From the NCBI GenBank assembly GCA_018818835.1, contig JAHIRD010000134.1:1-64000 (forward strand): DNA of 64,000 bases, in the 5' to 3' direction. The DNA comes from Pseudomonadota bacterium. Lineage in GTDB: Bacteria > Desulfobacterota > Desulfobacteria > Desulfobacterales > Desulfolunaceae. Shown one piece after another: positions 8,534 to 19,011 of this stretch; the first letter of the stretch is position 1, and each line of letters begins with the position of its first letter. A program made the position numbers and the translations under genes. Below the pieces are notes generated by a model. It had not been told where the DNA came from and searched no databases. It saw only the letters and a program-made list of their open reading frames with translations.

Positions 8534-9565
8534 ATGAAAAATAAACATGTATGGAGTTTTTTGTCGGGACTTGCTCTTGTCTTTTTTTGTTGTACGGCAA
8601 TGGCCTCGGATTCCTGGGAATTTGTCAAGGATGATGAGGGGATTTCAACCTATTCAAGGGATGTCGAAGGATCAGATTATAAATCCTATAAATCGGTGAC
8701 CACGGTTACCGCCAACATGGCCCAGGTGGGTGCTGTTTTCCGGGATATTCTGGCTTATACCAAATGGATGGCCAATGTGTCCCAGGCAAAAATTTTAAAA
8801 AAATACAATGCCAATGACATGGATCTTTATTTTGTCTTGAATTTCCCCTGGCCCACCAGTGACCGGGACACTGTGCTTGCAAGCCGGACCGTGGTAGATA
8901 AAAATACGGGCATGGTTGATATTCACACGGAAGATTACGTGGATTCAACAGTTCCTGAAAAAGACGGTCTTGTCAGGATACCCAAACTCGTACAGATTTT
9001 TACCATGACATATCTGGATGGGAATCACACGGAGGTGACCTACTCCATCCATATGGAAGCAGGGGGGAGCCTTCCTGTTACCGCCGTGGAAATGGATTTA
9101 AAAAAAGCCCCGTTCAAATCATTGAGAAATTTAAAAAAAATTGTCCAGGAAGACGTCTACCAGAAAGCAGATCCCTTTGATGCCATCAATAGTGACATCA
9201 CTAAAACAATATTAAGCCTCAAACTGAAAAACTACATCACGGATGTGGAGCTGATAGAATTACTGCTCCAGGACAAAACGGTCATGGAACAACTGATTCA
9301 AAATGGCCATTCCGAGCAAGGCAGGAAAAAGAATGCCGTGGTCATCGCCAAATTTTATGTTCACTCCCCTGTGTTTGCATCCCGGATCCAAAATGCAAAA
9401 GAAAAGGACGTTCTTTCACATCTTGCTACCAACGATAAACTTTTGAATGATCTTACCCAGGATGATCATTTTATCGGACTGATTCTTGGCGCAGGCCAAA
9501 ACGGATTGACCGAGTCGGTGATCCAGGACATGGTCAGCATGATCACGGAACGATTGAATGGTTGA
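8534..9565 (+). CDS. Exported START-domain (lipid-binding) protein
   Basis: 343 aa with a signal peptide ending near AMASDSWEF. Residues about 25-215 match a START-type domain (DSWEFVKDDEGISTYSRDVEGS, FRDILAYTKWM, FPWPTSDRDTV, then a terminal helix LRNLKKIVQE). START domains bind hydrophobic ligands such as lipids. Residues 215-343 form a helical extension of unknown function with no recognised motif. An AGGAT site precedes the ATG. Bacterial exported START proteins have mostly unknown roles. Confidence 0.8.
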   Translation: MKNKHVWSFLSGLALVFFCCTAMASDSWEFVKDDEGISTYSRDVEGSDYKSYKSVTTVTANMAQVGAVFRDILAYTKWMANVSQAKILKKYNANDMDLYFVLNFPWPTSDRDTVLASRTVVDKNTGMVDIHTEDYVDSTVPEKDGLVRIPKLVQIFTMTYLDGNHTEVTYSIHMEAGGSLPVTAVEMDLKKAPFKSLRNLKKIVQEDVYQKADPFDAINSDITKTILSLKLKNYITDVELIELLLQDKTVMEQLIQNGHSEQGRKKNAVVIAKFYVHSPVFASRIQNAKEKDVLSHLATNDKLLNDLTQDDHFIGLILGAGQNGLTESVIQDMVSMITERLNG

Positions 9566-10164
9566 TTTGTCATCATTGGATTTGAGCAAAACGATTTCGA
9601 TCTCGATAGCGATTTTGATCCCGAAGGAATTAAATCCAAACAAGCGGATGCGCTTGGCACTTGTTCTTCGCGCCAGTGATTCTTGACGATAGACGCATGA
9701 TAGTCTGTTGTCTGTCATGGGTATTTATCTTTACATATGATATTTATTTTGATACCTATAAAAGAATTTTAATATAACTAATTTATGAGGTGATGATAGT
9801 ATGACTGTTCAACCAGTTGTGACGCAAACGTTGCTGACATCAATCTTTTTTAAACCCATACCCGGCGAAAGTACCAAGTCCGAGTCAACGAAATCGAAAT
9901 GGTTCCAAAATGGGTTGATCCCGGCAGTTTTCGCCTCCATGTTTGTCAGCCCGGCATCGTGTAGACCCAGGTGTCGCTGTGATAACCATTTTAATCTAAG
10001 GTCAAACGGAACCGGTGGGCCCAGTTTAGGAATCACCACAGATGGACCAAGTTCCTCGAAGATTAATCCCACCCATTTGCTTTAGTGAACATGAACGGGT
10101 TTTTTTGAGAGAAACAAACACCTGTTTGGGAGGTGCCACCTGTTCCACGTCTTTTCTCCGCCCA
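9566..10164. other. 600-bp region with only uncertain small ORFs
   Basis: Two overlapping antisense ORFs cover 9801-10085: plus, 94 codons with a GAGGTG site 7 bases before the ATG; minus 9809-10072, 87 codons, beginning MGLIFEELGPSVVIPKLGPP and containing HLGLHDAGLTNMEAKT. The minus frame looks more protein-like but lacks a clear start, and neither is recognised; it may be a gene remnant. Nothing else is seen. Confidence 0.3.
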
Positions 10165-10212
10165 TAAAAAAATGGCACGACACCTTTAAAAATCTGCCGT
10201 ACCATTTTTTAA
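10165..10212. terminator. Bidirectional terminator after the RND efflux operon
   Basis: AAAAAATGG-ACG-CA arms pair across 10165-10212 with T runs on both strands; it lies just past the stop of the minus-strand outer-membrane channel gene. Confidence 0.8.
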
Positions 10213-10232
10213 ATTAATGTTGACAATGAATG

Positions 10233-11672
10233 TCACTGTTCAATCAATCCACCCCCACCAAGTACCTTATAGAGTGTCACACGGTTCGCCAGTCTGAGAA
10301 GCCGTGCATCGATCATGGCCTGCTGGGCACTGTACAGGGAGCGCTGGGCATCCAGGACACTCAGGTAACTGTCGATGCCTTTTTTATAGCGCACATCCGA
10401 AAGACGGTAGCTTTCAGCCGTGGCGTATGTCAGAGCTTCCTGGGCTGTGATTTGATCATCCACTGTACCGCCCTGGGCCAGAGCATCGGAAACTTCACGG
10501 AATGCGTTCTGGATGGCTTTTTCGTAGTTGGCCACAGCAATGTCACGGTCAATTTTGGCGGCTTCGAGATTGGCCTTGTTACGACCTCCGGCGAAAATGG
10601 GAATTGAAATCTGTGGCATGAAGCTCCAGACCGTTCCTTCACTGAAAAGGTTGTCCAGCTCACTGCTGGCCACCCCGAATGTACCTGTCAGTGTGATTCT
10701 GGGGAAAAAGGCTGCCCGTGCTGCACCGATATTGGCATTGACGGCTTTGAGCTGTCGTTCTGCGGCCAGAATATCCGGTCGGCTTAGCAGAACCGATGAG
10801 GGCAGGGAAGGGTTCACCTGTTTGATAATACTGTTTTTACTGTCAATCACGCTGAGATTTTCCGGCAGCAGATCAGCAGGGACCGGGCTGCCCACCAAAA
10901 GGATCAGGGCATTTTCATCCTGGGCAACTTTGCCGGTGTATCGGGCCATATCCAGCCGTGCTGCCTCCACCCGTGTCTGGGCCTGTCTCAGATCCAGCTC
11001 TGATGAGGCTCCCAGGTCAAAACGGCGCTGGATCATAGAAAATGATGATTGTTGTGCCGTGAAGGTATCCTTGGCAAGTTTTAAACGCTCTTTATCTGCA
11101 GCAAGGGTGAGCCAAGCTCCAGCAACTTCAGACACCAGAGCGATCTGGGTGCTGGACCGGGCTTGTTCTGTGGCCAGAAACTGTTCAAGCGCTTTGTTCT
11201 TCAGGCTTTTAACCCTGCCGAAGAGATCCAGTTCATAGGCGCTGATGCCCACATTCAGATTGTACTGCCGTGCGATCATGGAATCCCCGGTGCTGGACAG
11301 ACTTTCAGAAATCCTTTGGGAGTTGGCTGTGGCATTGCCGTTCAATCCGGGAAACAGTTCCGATCTCTGAATCCTGTACAAGGCCCGCATCTTTTCAATA
11401 TTAAACATTGCCACGCGAAGGTCCCGGTTGTTGACAAGGGCCAGGTCAAGAACCTTCTGAAGAGGCACGTTAACAAAGAACTCCTTCCATGGAATGTCCG
11501 AGGTTGCTCTGCCATCACCTCCGTCGTTTATTGTCTTGTAAGCCTTCCCGTCGGGCCAGGCTTCGGGAGCCGGGGACTTCGGACGATTGTATTTTGGAGC
11601 AAGGCTGCATCCGCTGGCCGTTACGGCCAGGACACAGAATATGATCACGTATGTTAAACCTTTTTTGTTCAT
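10233..11672 (-). CDS. Outer-membrane efflux lipoprotein, OprM/NodT family
   Basis: 479 aa from the ATG at 11672, preceded by GTGGAGG; a GTG at 11699 in the same frame is less likely because that ribosome site lies inside it. Signal peptide with lipobox (TASGC) then SLAPKYNRP, typical of OprM/NodT channel lipoproteins. Two TolC-type repeats are visible (YELDLFGRVKSLKNKALEQFLAT; ARAAFFPRITLTGTFG; IPIFAGGRN). It should form the trimeric outer-membrane exit duct for the RND pump encoded just upstream (32-bp gap). Confidence 0.93.
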   Translation of the reverse strand: MNKKGLTYVIIFCVLAVTASGCSLAPKYNRPKSPAPEAWPDGKAYKTINDGGDGRATSDIPWKEFFVNVPLQKVLDLALVNNRDLRVAMFNIEKMRALYRIQRSELFPGLNGNATANSQRISESLSSTGDSMIARQYNLNVGISAYELDLFGRVKSLKNKALEQFLATEQARSSTQIALVSEVAGAWLTLAADKERLKLAKDTFTAQQSSFSMIQRRFDLGASSELDLRQAQTRVEAARLDMARYTGKVAQDENALILLVGSPVPADLLPENLSVIDSKNSIIKQVNPSLPSSVLLSRPDILAAERQLKAVNANIGAARAAFFPRITLTGTFGVASSELDNLFSEGTVWSFMPQISIPIFAGGRNKANLEAAKIDRDIAVANYEKAIQNAFREVSDALAQGGTVDDQITAQEALTYATAESYRLSDVRYKKGIDSYLSVLDAQRSLYSAQQAMIDARLLRLANRVTLYKVLGGGGLIEQ

Positions 11673-11704
11673 AGGTATCGTTGTCCTCCACTCAAACACG
11701 GCGT

Positions 11705-14700
11705 TTATTCTTGATGATCAGGCTGTTTCGCCCTGAAAATACTTCTCACGATAACAAAAAAGACCGGAACAAAGAAAATGGCCAGGAATGTCGCAGAGAG
11801 CATCCCGCCCATAACCCCGGTTCCGATGGCATTCTGGCTTCCTGATCCCGCCCCTGAGGAGATAACCAGGGGCAGAACACCCAGGATAAACGCCAAGGAT
11901 GTCATAAGAATGGGTCTTAATCGCAACCGGACTGCTTCCAGTGTGGCTTCAATCAAGCCAACGCCATGTTCCATCTGCTCCTTTGCGAATTCCACGATCA
12001 GAATGGCGTTTTTGGCTGAAAGGCCGATGGTGGTCAGAAGTCCCACCTGAAAATAGACGTCATTGGACAGCCCCCTCATGGTGGCGGCAACCAGTGCGCC
12101 GATAATCCCTAGGGGGACCACCAGCATGACTGAAAAGGGAATGGCCCAGCTTTCATAAAGGGCAGCCAGACAGAGAAAGACCACCAGAAGTGAAATGGCG
12201 TACAATGCAGGAGCTTGGGAACCGGACATCTTTTCCTGGTAGGACAGCCCGGTCCATTCAAATCCGATGCCTGGCTCAAGTTGTGAAGCCATGTTTTCCA
12301 TGGCCATCATGGCATCCCCCGAACTTTTTCCGGGAGCCGCCTGGCCCAGGATCTCTCGGGAGGGCATGCCGTTGAAACGTTCCAGACGGGGTGAGCCAAA
12401 GGTCCAGTGCGAAGAGGCAAAAGATGAGAAGGGCACCATTTCTCCCTTAGTGTTCCGAACGTTCCAGGTATTGACATCCGAGGGATTCATACGAAACGGC
12501 GCATCCCCCATGACATACACTTTCTTAACGCGTCCCCGGTCAATAAAATCGTTGATATAGGCACCGGACCAGGCAGTGGATAAGGTGTCGTTGATGTCCG
12601 CAATGGAAAGCCCCAGAGCCTTGGCTTTATGATAGTCGATGTCCAGTTTGTACTCGGGGGTATCGTCCTGGCCATTGGGGCGGACAGCCATAACAGCAGG
12701 ATTCTGTGATGCCATTCCCAGCAACTGGTTTCTGGCTGCAATGAGTTTTTCATGGCCCAATCCGGCCCTGTCCTGAAGCTGAAAGTCAAAGCCTGTGGCA
12801 TTTCCCAGTTCAACAACCGCCGGGGGAGGGAATGCATAAATTACGGCGTCTTTGACCTGGGAAAGTGCGCCCATGGCTTTTCCGGCAACGGCCTTGGCCT
12901 TGAGGTCCGGTCTGGTTCTCAGATCCCAGTCCCTGAGCTGTACAAAGGCAATGCCTGTATTTTGACCCCGGCCTGCAAAACTGAAACCTGCAACGGTAAA
13001 CAGGGATTTGACAGCCTCTTTTTGTTCAACAAGGAAATGGTGTTCCACTTTTTTCAAAACATCGAGGGTTCGTTCCTGGGTGGCACCCACCGGGAGTTGG
13101 ATCATGGAAAAGAGAATACCCTGGTCTTCGTCGGGAAGAAAGGATGTGGGCATGCGAAGGAAAAGAAAGCCCATCCCCACAAGGATCACCAGATAGATGA
13201 CCATGTACCGCTTGATCTTGAGAAGCATGGCTCCCACCATAGATTGATACACGGTGCTGCTTGCGTCAAACCATCGGTTGAATCGTTTGAAAAACCATGA
13301 AAATATTCCGGTTTCCGAACTTTTGTGCCCCTGGGTAACCGGTTTGAGCATGGTGGCGCACAAAGCCGGTGTCAGGATCAGGGCCACCAATACCGAAAGG
13401 ATCATGGCTGAAACGATGGTAATGGAGAACTGGCGGTAGATAACACCGGTGGACCCCCCGAAAAACGCCATGGGAACAAAAACCGCAGACAAAACAAGGG
13501 CGATACCAATCAGGGCCCCCGTGATCTGGTTCATGGATTTTCGTGTGGCTTCCTTGGGTGAAAGCCCTTCCTCACTCATGATACGTTCCACGTTTTCAAC
13601 CACAACAATGGCGTCATCCACCAGGAGCCCGATGGCAAGAACCATGGCAAACATGGTCAGGGTGTTGATTGAAAATCCAAAGGCTTCCAGCACGGCAAAG
13701 GTTCCCAGAAGAACAACGGGAACGGCGATGGTTGGAATCAGTGTGGCCCTGAAATTTTGAAGAAACAGATACATGACCAGGAATACGAGCAATATGGCCT
13801 CGGCCAGGGTTTTGATCACTTCCTCGATGGAAATTCGGACAAAGGGCGTTGTGTCATAGGGGTAGACGGTTTCCATGCCCTGGGGGAAATATTCCGACAT
13901 CTGTTTGAGCTTGGCTTTGACCACGTCAGCCGTATCAAGGGCATTGGAATTGGAGGCGAGCTTAATGGCAACGCCAGCTGCGGGTTTGCCGTTGAAACGG
14001 GCCACCGAGCTGTAATTTTCACTGCCCAGTTCAATGCGCGATACATCTCCCAGATAGACCGCTGAACCATCCGTGTTGGTTTTAAGGAGGATGGTCCCGA
14101 ATTGTTCCGGGGTTTGAAGTAGCGTCTGGGCCGATATCGTGGCGTTCAACTCCTGGCCGTCAACGGCCGGTGTGCCCCCAAGTTGGCCTGCGGAAATCTG
14201 AATATTCTGGGCTTTGATCGCGGCTTTGATGTCAGCAGGTGTCAGATTGTAACTTTTCATTTTTACCGGATCGAGCCAGATTCGCATGGCGTATTGGGAC
14301 CCGAACAGAAGCACATCCCCAACACCCGGAAGACGACTGATTACGTCCTGAATATTGGCGGCAACATAATCACACAGGTCGTAGCGGTTCATGCTACCGT
14401 CTTCGGAAACAAAGCCTATCACCATAAGAAAGTTTCGGGTGGATTTGGCCACCTGGATACCCAGCTGTTGGACTACCTGGGGCAGGAGAGGGGTTGCCAG
14501 TTGCAGTTTGTTCTGGACCTGAACCTGGGCGATATTGGGATCGGTACCTGATTTGAAGGTCAGGGTGATGGTGACGATCCCCGACGAATCGCTGTTTGAT
14601 GAGATGTAATCCAGGTTGTCGATCCCGTTCATCTTCTGTTCGATGATCTGGGTGACCGTGTTTTCCAAAGTGCTTGCAGAGGCACCGGGATACGTGGCAG

Positions 14701-14836
14701 TAATACTGATTTCAGGCGGAGCAATGGCTGGATACTGGGCAACCGGAAGCTCTTTGATGGCCAAGGCACCGGCGAACATGATGATAATGGCGATAACCCA
14801 CGCAAAGATGGGTCTGTTGATAAAAAAATGGGACAT
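11705..14836 (-). CDS. RND multidrug efflux permease, HAE1 (AcrB/MexB) family
   Basis: 1043 aa, full length. Starts [19 protein letters not shown]4 carries the proton-relay pair in [16 protein letters not shown]; the porter and docking domains are complete ([30 protein letters not shown]); the C-terminal TM bundle has [22 protein letters not shown]. It exports hydrophobic or amphiphilic compounds from the periplasm and inner leaflet using the proton gradient. Twelve base pairs separate it from the upstream adaptor gene. Confidence 0.97.
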   Translation of the reverse strand: MSHFFINRPIFAWVIAIIIMFAGALAIKELPVAQYPAIAPPEISITATYPGASASTLENTVTQIIEQKMNGIDNLDYISSNSDSSGIVTITLTFKSGTDPNIAQVQVQNKLQLATPLLPQVVQQLGIQVAKSTRNFLMVIGFVSEDGSMNRYDLCDYVAANIQDVISRLPGVGDVLLFGSQYAMRIWLDPVKMKSYNLTPADIKAAIKAQNIQISAGQLGGTPAVDGQELNATISAQTLLQTPEQFGTILLKTNTDGSAVYLGDVSRIELGSENYSSVARFNGKPAAGVAIKLASNSNALDTADVVKAKLKQMSEYFPQGMETVYPYDTTPFVRISIEEVIKTLAEAILLVFLVMYLFLQNFRATLIPTIAVPVVLLGTFAVLEAFGFSINTLTMFAMVLAIGLLVDDAIVVVENVERIMSEEGLSPKEATRKSMNQITGALIGIALVLSAVFVPMAFFGGSTGVIYRQFSITIVSAMILSVLVALILTPALCATMLKPVTQGHKSSETGIFSWFFKRFNRWFDASSTVYQSMVGAMLLKIKRYMVIYLVILVGMGFLFLRMPTSFLPDEDQGILFSMIQLPVGATQERTLDVLKKVEHHFLVEQKEAVKSLFTVAGFSFAGRGQNTGIAFVQLRDWDLRTRPDLKAKAVAGKAMGALSQVKDAVIYAFPPPAVVELGNATGFDFQLQDRAGLGHEKLIAARNQLLGMASQNPAVMAVRPNGQDDTPEYKLDIDYHKAKALGLSIADINDTLSTAWSGAYINDFIDRGRVKKVYVMGDAPFRMNPSDVNTWNVRNTKGEMVPFSSFASSHWTFGSPRLERFNGMPSREILGQAAPGKSSGDAMMAMENMASQLEPGIGFEWTGLSYQEKMSGSQAPALYAISLLVVFLCLAALYESWAIPFSVMLVVPLGIIGALVAATMRGLSNDVYFQVGLLTTIGLSAKNAILIVEFAKEQMEHGVGLIEATLEAVRLRLRPILMTSLAFILGVLPLVISSGAGSGSQNAIGTGVMGGMLSATFLAIFFVPVFFVIVRSIFRAKQPDHQE

Positions 14837-14848
14837 GATGCCTCTCCT

Positions 14849-16060
14849 CTATTTCTCGGCTCCGGAAGGTGATTTGCCATCGTTGACCGCAGACGCGTTT
14901 TCTCCGGCTCCAAAAGGTACGGTTTTCGCAGGACTGCCCGGACGTACTTTCTGCAAGCCTTCCACAATCACCTTGTCGCCCTGGACCAAGCCGTCACTGA
15001 TCAGCCAGCGGTTGTCCATGGCGCGGTCGATCTGAAGAACTCTGGGCTGGACAATGCCCGAAGGATCCACAATCATGGCCACAGCTTGGCCTTTGGTGTC
15101 ACGGGACACGCATCGTTGGGGAACCAGAATGGCATTTTCATTGATGCCTTCCTCAATGACGGCGCGGACAAACATACCGGGCAAAAGGATCAGGTCGGCA
15201 TTGGGAAAGACGGATCTGAGAATGACGGATCCGGTTCCACTGTCAACCGTGACATCTGAAAATTTTAAGGCGCCTTCCTGGCCATAGATGGTCCCGTCTT
15301 CGAGAATAAGTTTGACTTTGGCCTGGTTTTCAGAATCTTTTTTGATCAGGCCTTTTTCCAGGCTTCGTTTCAAATGAAGCATGCTGGTGCTGGATTGGGT
15401 CACATCCACATAGACCGGATCAAGTTTTTGAATGGTTGAAAGGGCCAGGGCCTGAAAACCCGTGACCAGAGCACCGGTGGTGACCGATGATTTACCGATT
15501 CGGCCTGAAATGGGTGCTTTGACTCGGGTGTATGCAAGATTGATTCGAGCCCGTTCAACCTCTGCACGTGCGGAAACCACATCCGCATCGGCTTTTTTGG
15601 CTGCCGCGTCCGCATCATCGTACTCCTGATGACTGATTGCATTTGCCGCAACAAGCTCTTTGTATCGTTCTGCCTTGGATTGGGCCGGAGGAAGTATTGC
15701 TTCGGCACGAGCCAGAGATGCTTGGGCGCTGTTAAAATCGGCTTTGAAAAGGGCAGGGTCAATTTGGTAAAGCACATCACCTTCGTTGACTTCCGAACCT
15801 TCAGTAAATAAAACCTGCTGAATGATACCCCCGACCTGGGGCCGCACTTCTGCCACAAGAAAGGCGGAAACACGTCCGGAAAGCTCGTTGGTGATGGCCA
15901 CACGTTCCGGCTGGATTTCAATTACGGAAACCTCGGCAGGCTGCCCTCCACCATGGGGGGCCGGTCCCTCATTTTTGGGTTTATCGCAAGCTGACAATGT
16001 CAATACCACTGAAATGATTCCCATGGCGGCAATAATTCCGAATTTTTTATTGTTCTGCAT
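14849..16060 (-). CDS. RND periplasmic adaptor, AcrA/MexA family
   Basis: 403 aa with a lipoprotein signal (LTLSAC). Lipoyl/barrel-sandwich halves (VRPQVGGIIQQVLFTEGSEVNEGDVLYQIDP and VKAPISGRIGKSSVTTGALV) flank an alpha-helical hairpin; beta-barrel and membrane-proximal domains follow. It links the permease to the outer-membrane channel. First structural gene of the efflux operon, 82 bp after tetR with an operator in between. Confidence 0.95.
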   Translation of the reverse strand: MQNNKKFGIIAAMGIISVVLTLSACDKPKNEGPAPHGGGQPAEVSVIEIQPERVAITNELSGRVSAFLVAEVRPQVGGIIQQVLFTEGSEVNEGDVLYQIDPALFKADFNSAQASLARAEAILPPAQSKAERYKELVAANAISHQEYDDADAAAKKADADVVSARAEVERARINLAYTRVKAPISGRIGKSSVTTGALVTGFQALALSTIQKLDPVYVDVTQSSTSMLHLKRSLEKGLIKKDSENQAKVKLILEDGTIYGQEGALKFSDVTVDSGTGSVILRSVFPNADLILLPGMFVRAVIEEGINENAILVPQRCVSRDTKGQAVAMIVDPSGIVQPRVLQIDRAMDNRWLISDGLVQGDKVIVEGLQKVRPGSPAKTVPFGAGENASAVNDGKSPSGAEK

Positions 16061-16117
16061 GTAACACCTATTTAAATATTATTTGTTTATGGACACTAAA
16101 TAGTTTATCCAAAATAT

Positions 16118-16137
16118 AAGAATGAATGCTCATTCTT
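16118..16137. promoter_or_regulatory. TetR-type operator between tetR and the efflux operon
   Basis: AAGAATGA-ATGC-TCATTCTT is a perfect 8-bp inverted repeat. It shares the AATGA-N-TCATT pattern with the palindrome upstream of tetR (16732-16747), so both are probable sites for the TetR protein encoded between them. Confidence 0.75.
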
Positions 16138-16141
16138 AAGT

Positions 16142-16717
16142 TTAAATCCTTATGCTGTCCCAGCAGGATGATACAATCACCTCTGCAAGGGCATCGTCGA
16201 TGACAACAAAACCTGTGTGATGGTCTCTTACGGCCCAGAATATCGGGGCAAAGGCCAGGTCGAAAAAAATGGGCAGGGGAATCTCTTTGATTACCTGATG
16301 CTTAAGCCCTTTATAATAAAGGTCACGGCCAAAGTCAAATTCCCCAGTGTCATTTGAAAGCTTTAATTTTCGGAATTCAAGTCCATAGGGTGAATTGTGA
16401 AACTGTTCTGTATATCTGAATTTCAGGGGATTGCGAATCAGATAGTCAATGATGCCTTTCCCAATGTGGAAAAAACATTCGCGTACCGGTCGATCCGTGG
16501 GATATCTGTTCAAGAGGAAACTTACGAATTCATCATATATCATATGATAAACATCCCTGATCAAAACATCACGGTTCTCGAAATAACGGTAGATGGTTCC
16601 TGCTCCCACCCCTGCCTTGTCAGCAATCATTGCCATGGGAGCCCCGTGGAACCCCTGCTCAGCCATGAGTTCCATGGCCGCACTTAAAATGTCATCACGT
16701 TTATCTGTTTTACACAT
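16142..16717 (-). CDS. TetR/AcrR family repressor of the RND operon
   Basis: 191 aa. N-terminal helix-turn-helix: DDILSAAMELMAEQGF, then AMIADKAGVGAGTIYRYFENRDVLIRDVY. The C-terminal ligand-binding half has no recognisable effector signature. It is in the same orientation and immediately upstream of the adaptor-permease-channel genes, flanked on both sides by matching palindromes, which supports local autoregulation and repression of the efflux genes. Confidence 0.93.
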   Translation of the reverse strand: MCKTDKRDDILSAAMELMAEQGFHGAPMAMIADKAGVGAGTIYRYFENRDVLIRDVYHMIYDEFVSFLLNRYPTDRPVRECFFHIGKGIIDYLIRNPLKFRYTEQFHNSPYGLEFRKLKLSNDTGEFDFGRDLYYKGLKHQVIKEIPLPIFFDLAFAPIFWAVRDHHTGFVVIDDALAEVIVSSCWDSIRI

Positions 16718-16731
16718 AATCCCCTCATTCG

Positions 16732-16747
16732 GAATGAACGTTCATTC
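16732..16747. promoter_or_regulatory. Operator upstream of tetR
   Basis: GAATGAACGTTCATTC is a perfect 16-bp palindrome 15 bp before the tetR start. Its 12-bp core ATGAACGTTCAT recurs exactly at 18198-18209. Confidence 0.8.
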
Positions 16748-17104
16748 TTAGTCGATTTCTGTAAATGCGTCAATGTCTTTTTAAGTTTTTTAACCTTTGG
16801 GAGATTTTTCAGGAGGGAATAAATCATTGAACAAAATAGACACTGGGGCGAATACGGAATGTTACCCAGTGTTTTTTCCATGACATGTAATGACGGACAT
16901 TCGTTAACGTCAAAAGAAGATCAGCCAGCGAATCAGTTTTGGTATAATTCATAAAAACTCCTTTCTGTCCCCAGGCTTGAAATAAAAATAAGTTCCGCAT
17001 CGTGACACGATTTCATGTTTTGCGGTATAGTTATAAAATAATCTTAGAACGTAATATTTCAAGCGGTCTTTTAATTCATTTATAACAAAGACAGGGCAAA
17101 AAAC
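16748..17104. other. Intergenic region upstream of the DUF523/DUF1722 gene
   Basis: AT-rich, about 360 bp between divergent tetR and the next plus-strand gene. Holds their promoters; no additional gene or structured element was recognised. Confidence 0.5.
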
Positions 17105-18067
17105 ATGACATATCCAATCAAAGAACATATGAAAATTGGCGTGAGTGCATGCCTCCTGGGACAGGAGGTTCGGTGGGATGGAGGCCATAAGTTGAATCAT
17201 TTTATAAGGGATATTCTGGGGTCGTTTATGACCTTTGTTCCGGTCTGCCCGGAGGTGGAATGCGGTATGGGTATTCCCCGTGAACCGTTACGACAGGTGG
17301 GTGACCCTGATCATCCCCGTCTGGTTACCCGAAAAAATGGCATTGATGTCACAGAACCTATGGCAACCTGGGCTGTTAATCGTGTTAAGGAACTTGAAAA
17401 AGAAGACCTGTGCGGATTTATTTTTAAAAGCAAATCACCCAGTAGCGGACTGCATAAGGTCAAGGTTTATAATGACAAAGGGAACCCGGTGAATCGGGGT
17501 ATGGGGATGTTCACACGGGTCTTTGTCAGGGCGTTCCCTTTGATTCCGGTGGAAGAGGATGGCCGATTGTCCGATGCCGGTATCAGGGAGAATTTCATTG
17601 AACGGATATTTGTCCTGGCTCGTTGGCGGGATGTTCTGGCAAATGAAAAACACCCCCGATATCTTATGGCTTTTCATACCCAGCATAAATATTTGATTAT
17701 GGCTCACAGTCCCAAACATTATAAGATCATGGGCAGACATGTGGCCTCGGTGGGGCGAGATAAGCTTATGGATGATTATCAGATCTATGAGACCCTTTTA
17801 TTTGAAACCATGGCTCTCAAGGCCACTGTGGCCAAACAGGTGAATGTTCTCCACCATATCATGGGGTATTTCAAAACATGGATTTCATCCGATGAGAAAA
17901 AAGAGCTTCTCGATATCATTGATCATTATCGTTCAGGTCTTATTCCTTTGATCGTTCCCATGACCCTTATCAACCATTATGTAAGAAAATATGATCAAGC
18001 ATACCTCAAAGATCAGATTTATTTGAATCCCCATCCCCTGGAATTGAAGCTTAGAAATCATGTCTAA
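17105..18067 (+). CDS. DUF523-DUF1722 (YbbK-YbgA) fusion protein
   Basis: 320 aa. Residues about 8-145 are DUF523 (KIGVSACLLGQEVRWDGGHK, VPVCPEVECGMGIPREP, FKSKSPSSGL), with conserved Cys residues. Residues about 170-315 are DUF1722/YbgA (FHTQHKYLIMAHSPKHYKIMGRHVA, LINHYVRKYDQAYLKDQIYLNPHP). The pairing is common in proteobacteria, sometimes near photolyase genes; biochemical role is unsettled. A GGG-containing weak ribosome site precedes the ATG. Confidence 0.9.
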   Translation: MTYPIKEHMKIGVSACLLGQEVRWDGGHKLNHFIRDILGSFMTFVPVCPEVECGMGIPREPLRQVGDPDHPRLVTRKNGIDVTEPMATWAVNRVKELEKEDLCGFIFKSKSPSSGLHKVKVYNDKGNPVNRGMGMFTRVFVRAFPLIPVEEDGRLSDAGIRENFIERIFVLARWRDVLANEKHPRYLMAFHTQHKYLIMAHSPKHYKIMGRHVASVGRDKLMDDYQIYETLLFETMALKATVAKQVNVLHHIMGYFKTWISSDEKKELLDIIDHYRSGLIPLIVPMTLINHYVRKYDQAYLKDQIYLNPHPLELKLRNHV

Positions 18068-18135
18068 TAATGACTATTTACAGGCTGTCAAATTATATTC
18101 ATCCGTGTTTGATGGGATTCTATTCATAAAATTGA

Positions 18136-18209
18136 TTGACAGTTTGAATAAATGAACTTAATGTTAAAGTAAGCTTTAACTTTAACGGAGAATTTGGATG
18201 AACGTTCAT
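18136..18209 (+). promoter_or_regulatory. Promoter and two palindromes before the MBL-fold gene
   Basis: TTGACA (18136-18141), 17 bp, TAATGT (18159-18164). The -10 overlaps the palindrome GTTAAAG-TAAG-CTTTAAC (18163-18180). A second palindrome, ATGAACGTTCAT (18198-18209), ends at the start codon and is identical to the core of the tetR operator at 16732-16747. Confidence 0.6.
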
Positions 18210-19011
18210 GAATAAAGTTTTTGATGAGTTTACGCTTCATAAGATAAATGGACATATTTCAACGATTTTTCTTGCGGTTTATCCGGATAAAATTCTGATT
18301 CTGGATGGGGGTTGTCGTAATGATGTCTGGAAAATAGAATCCTATATCACTCGGAAACTTAATCGGAATATGTCATCTGTGAAATTGGTGGTGGCCAGCC
18401 ACGCCCATCCGGATCATGCCGGAGGTTCCCCTGAAATAAGCCGTAAATATGGCCTTAAACTGGCGGCTCCCAGGGCCATTAATAAATGGTACAAGGGCCC
18501 CTGGGGTTTCATACAGCATAAAATTGATACCCTGCTTGGTTTTCATGTGGCCAGGGCCACGGGTAAGCCTTTTGAGAATATCTTTTATCCCCGGAAGGTT
18601 TTTTATGATTACCCCCTGGATGATTCTGCATTGCTCCCGGGATTCGAAGACTGGATCGTGTTTCATTCACCCGGGCATACCAACCATGACATCGTCCTAT
18701 ATAATGAAAATGCCAGACTCTTGTATGCCGCAGACGTGATACTCTGTGTCAATGGCAAGATGCTCCTGCCTTTCCCGGTGCCCTTGGAAGATAAGATGAC
18801 AACGAGTCTTGACCGCATATCCGATCTTAAGGTTGAAACCCTTTTGCTGGCCCATGGTGGCGTGATGAAGGTGGATGGTATGAGAAAAATTACCAGGAAC
18901 CTTCAAGGGCAGTTATATAAGGGACTGCCGCCGCTCCTTGAAAAATTGAAAATTCTGGAATCATTCTCACCGGAAATACGTAAAGAAAAAAAGAGAAAAA
19001 AGGCAGCCTAA
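18208..19011 (+). CDS. MBL-fold metallo-hydrolase
   Basis: 267 aa. Metal motif SHAHPDHAGG (about residues 64-73), a further His in HSPGHTNHD, Asp in YAADVIL and a late His in LLAHGGV complete the usual metallo-beta-lactamase ligands. A basic tail (KEKKRKKAA) closes the protein. The family covers thioesterase-, glyoxalase- and lactonase-like enzymes; the substrate cannot be told. Start follows an operator-like palindrome, suggesting repression. Confidence 0.88.
   Translation: MNKVFDEFTLHKINGHISTIFLAVYPDKILILDGGCRNDVWKIESYITRKLNRNMSSVKLVVASHAHPDHAGGSPEISRKYGLKLAAPRAINKWYKGPWGFIQHKIDTLLGFHVARATGKPFENIFYPRKVFYDYPLDDSALLPGFEDWIVFHSPGHTNHDIVLYNENARLLYAADVILCVNGKMLLPFPVPLEDKMTTSLDRISDLKVETLLLAHGGVMKVDGMRKITRNLQGQLYKGLPPLLEKLKILESFSPEIRKEKKRKKAA

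Noticed and set aside
9801-10085. Calling a gene on either strand here
   Set aside because: Two antisense ORFs overlap completely and neither is recognised; only reported as an uncertain region.
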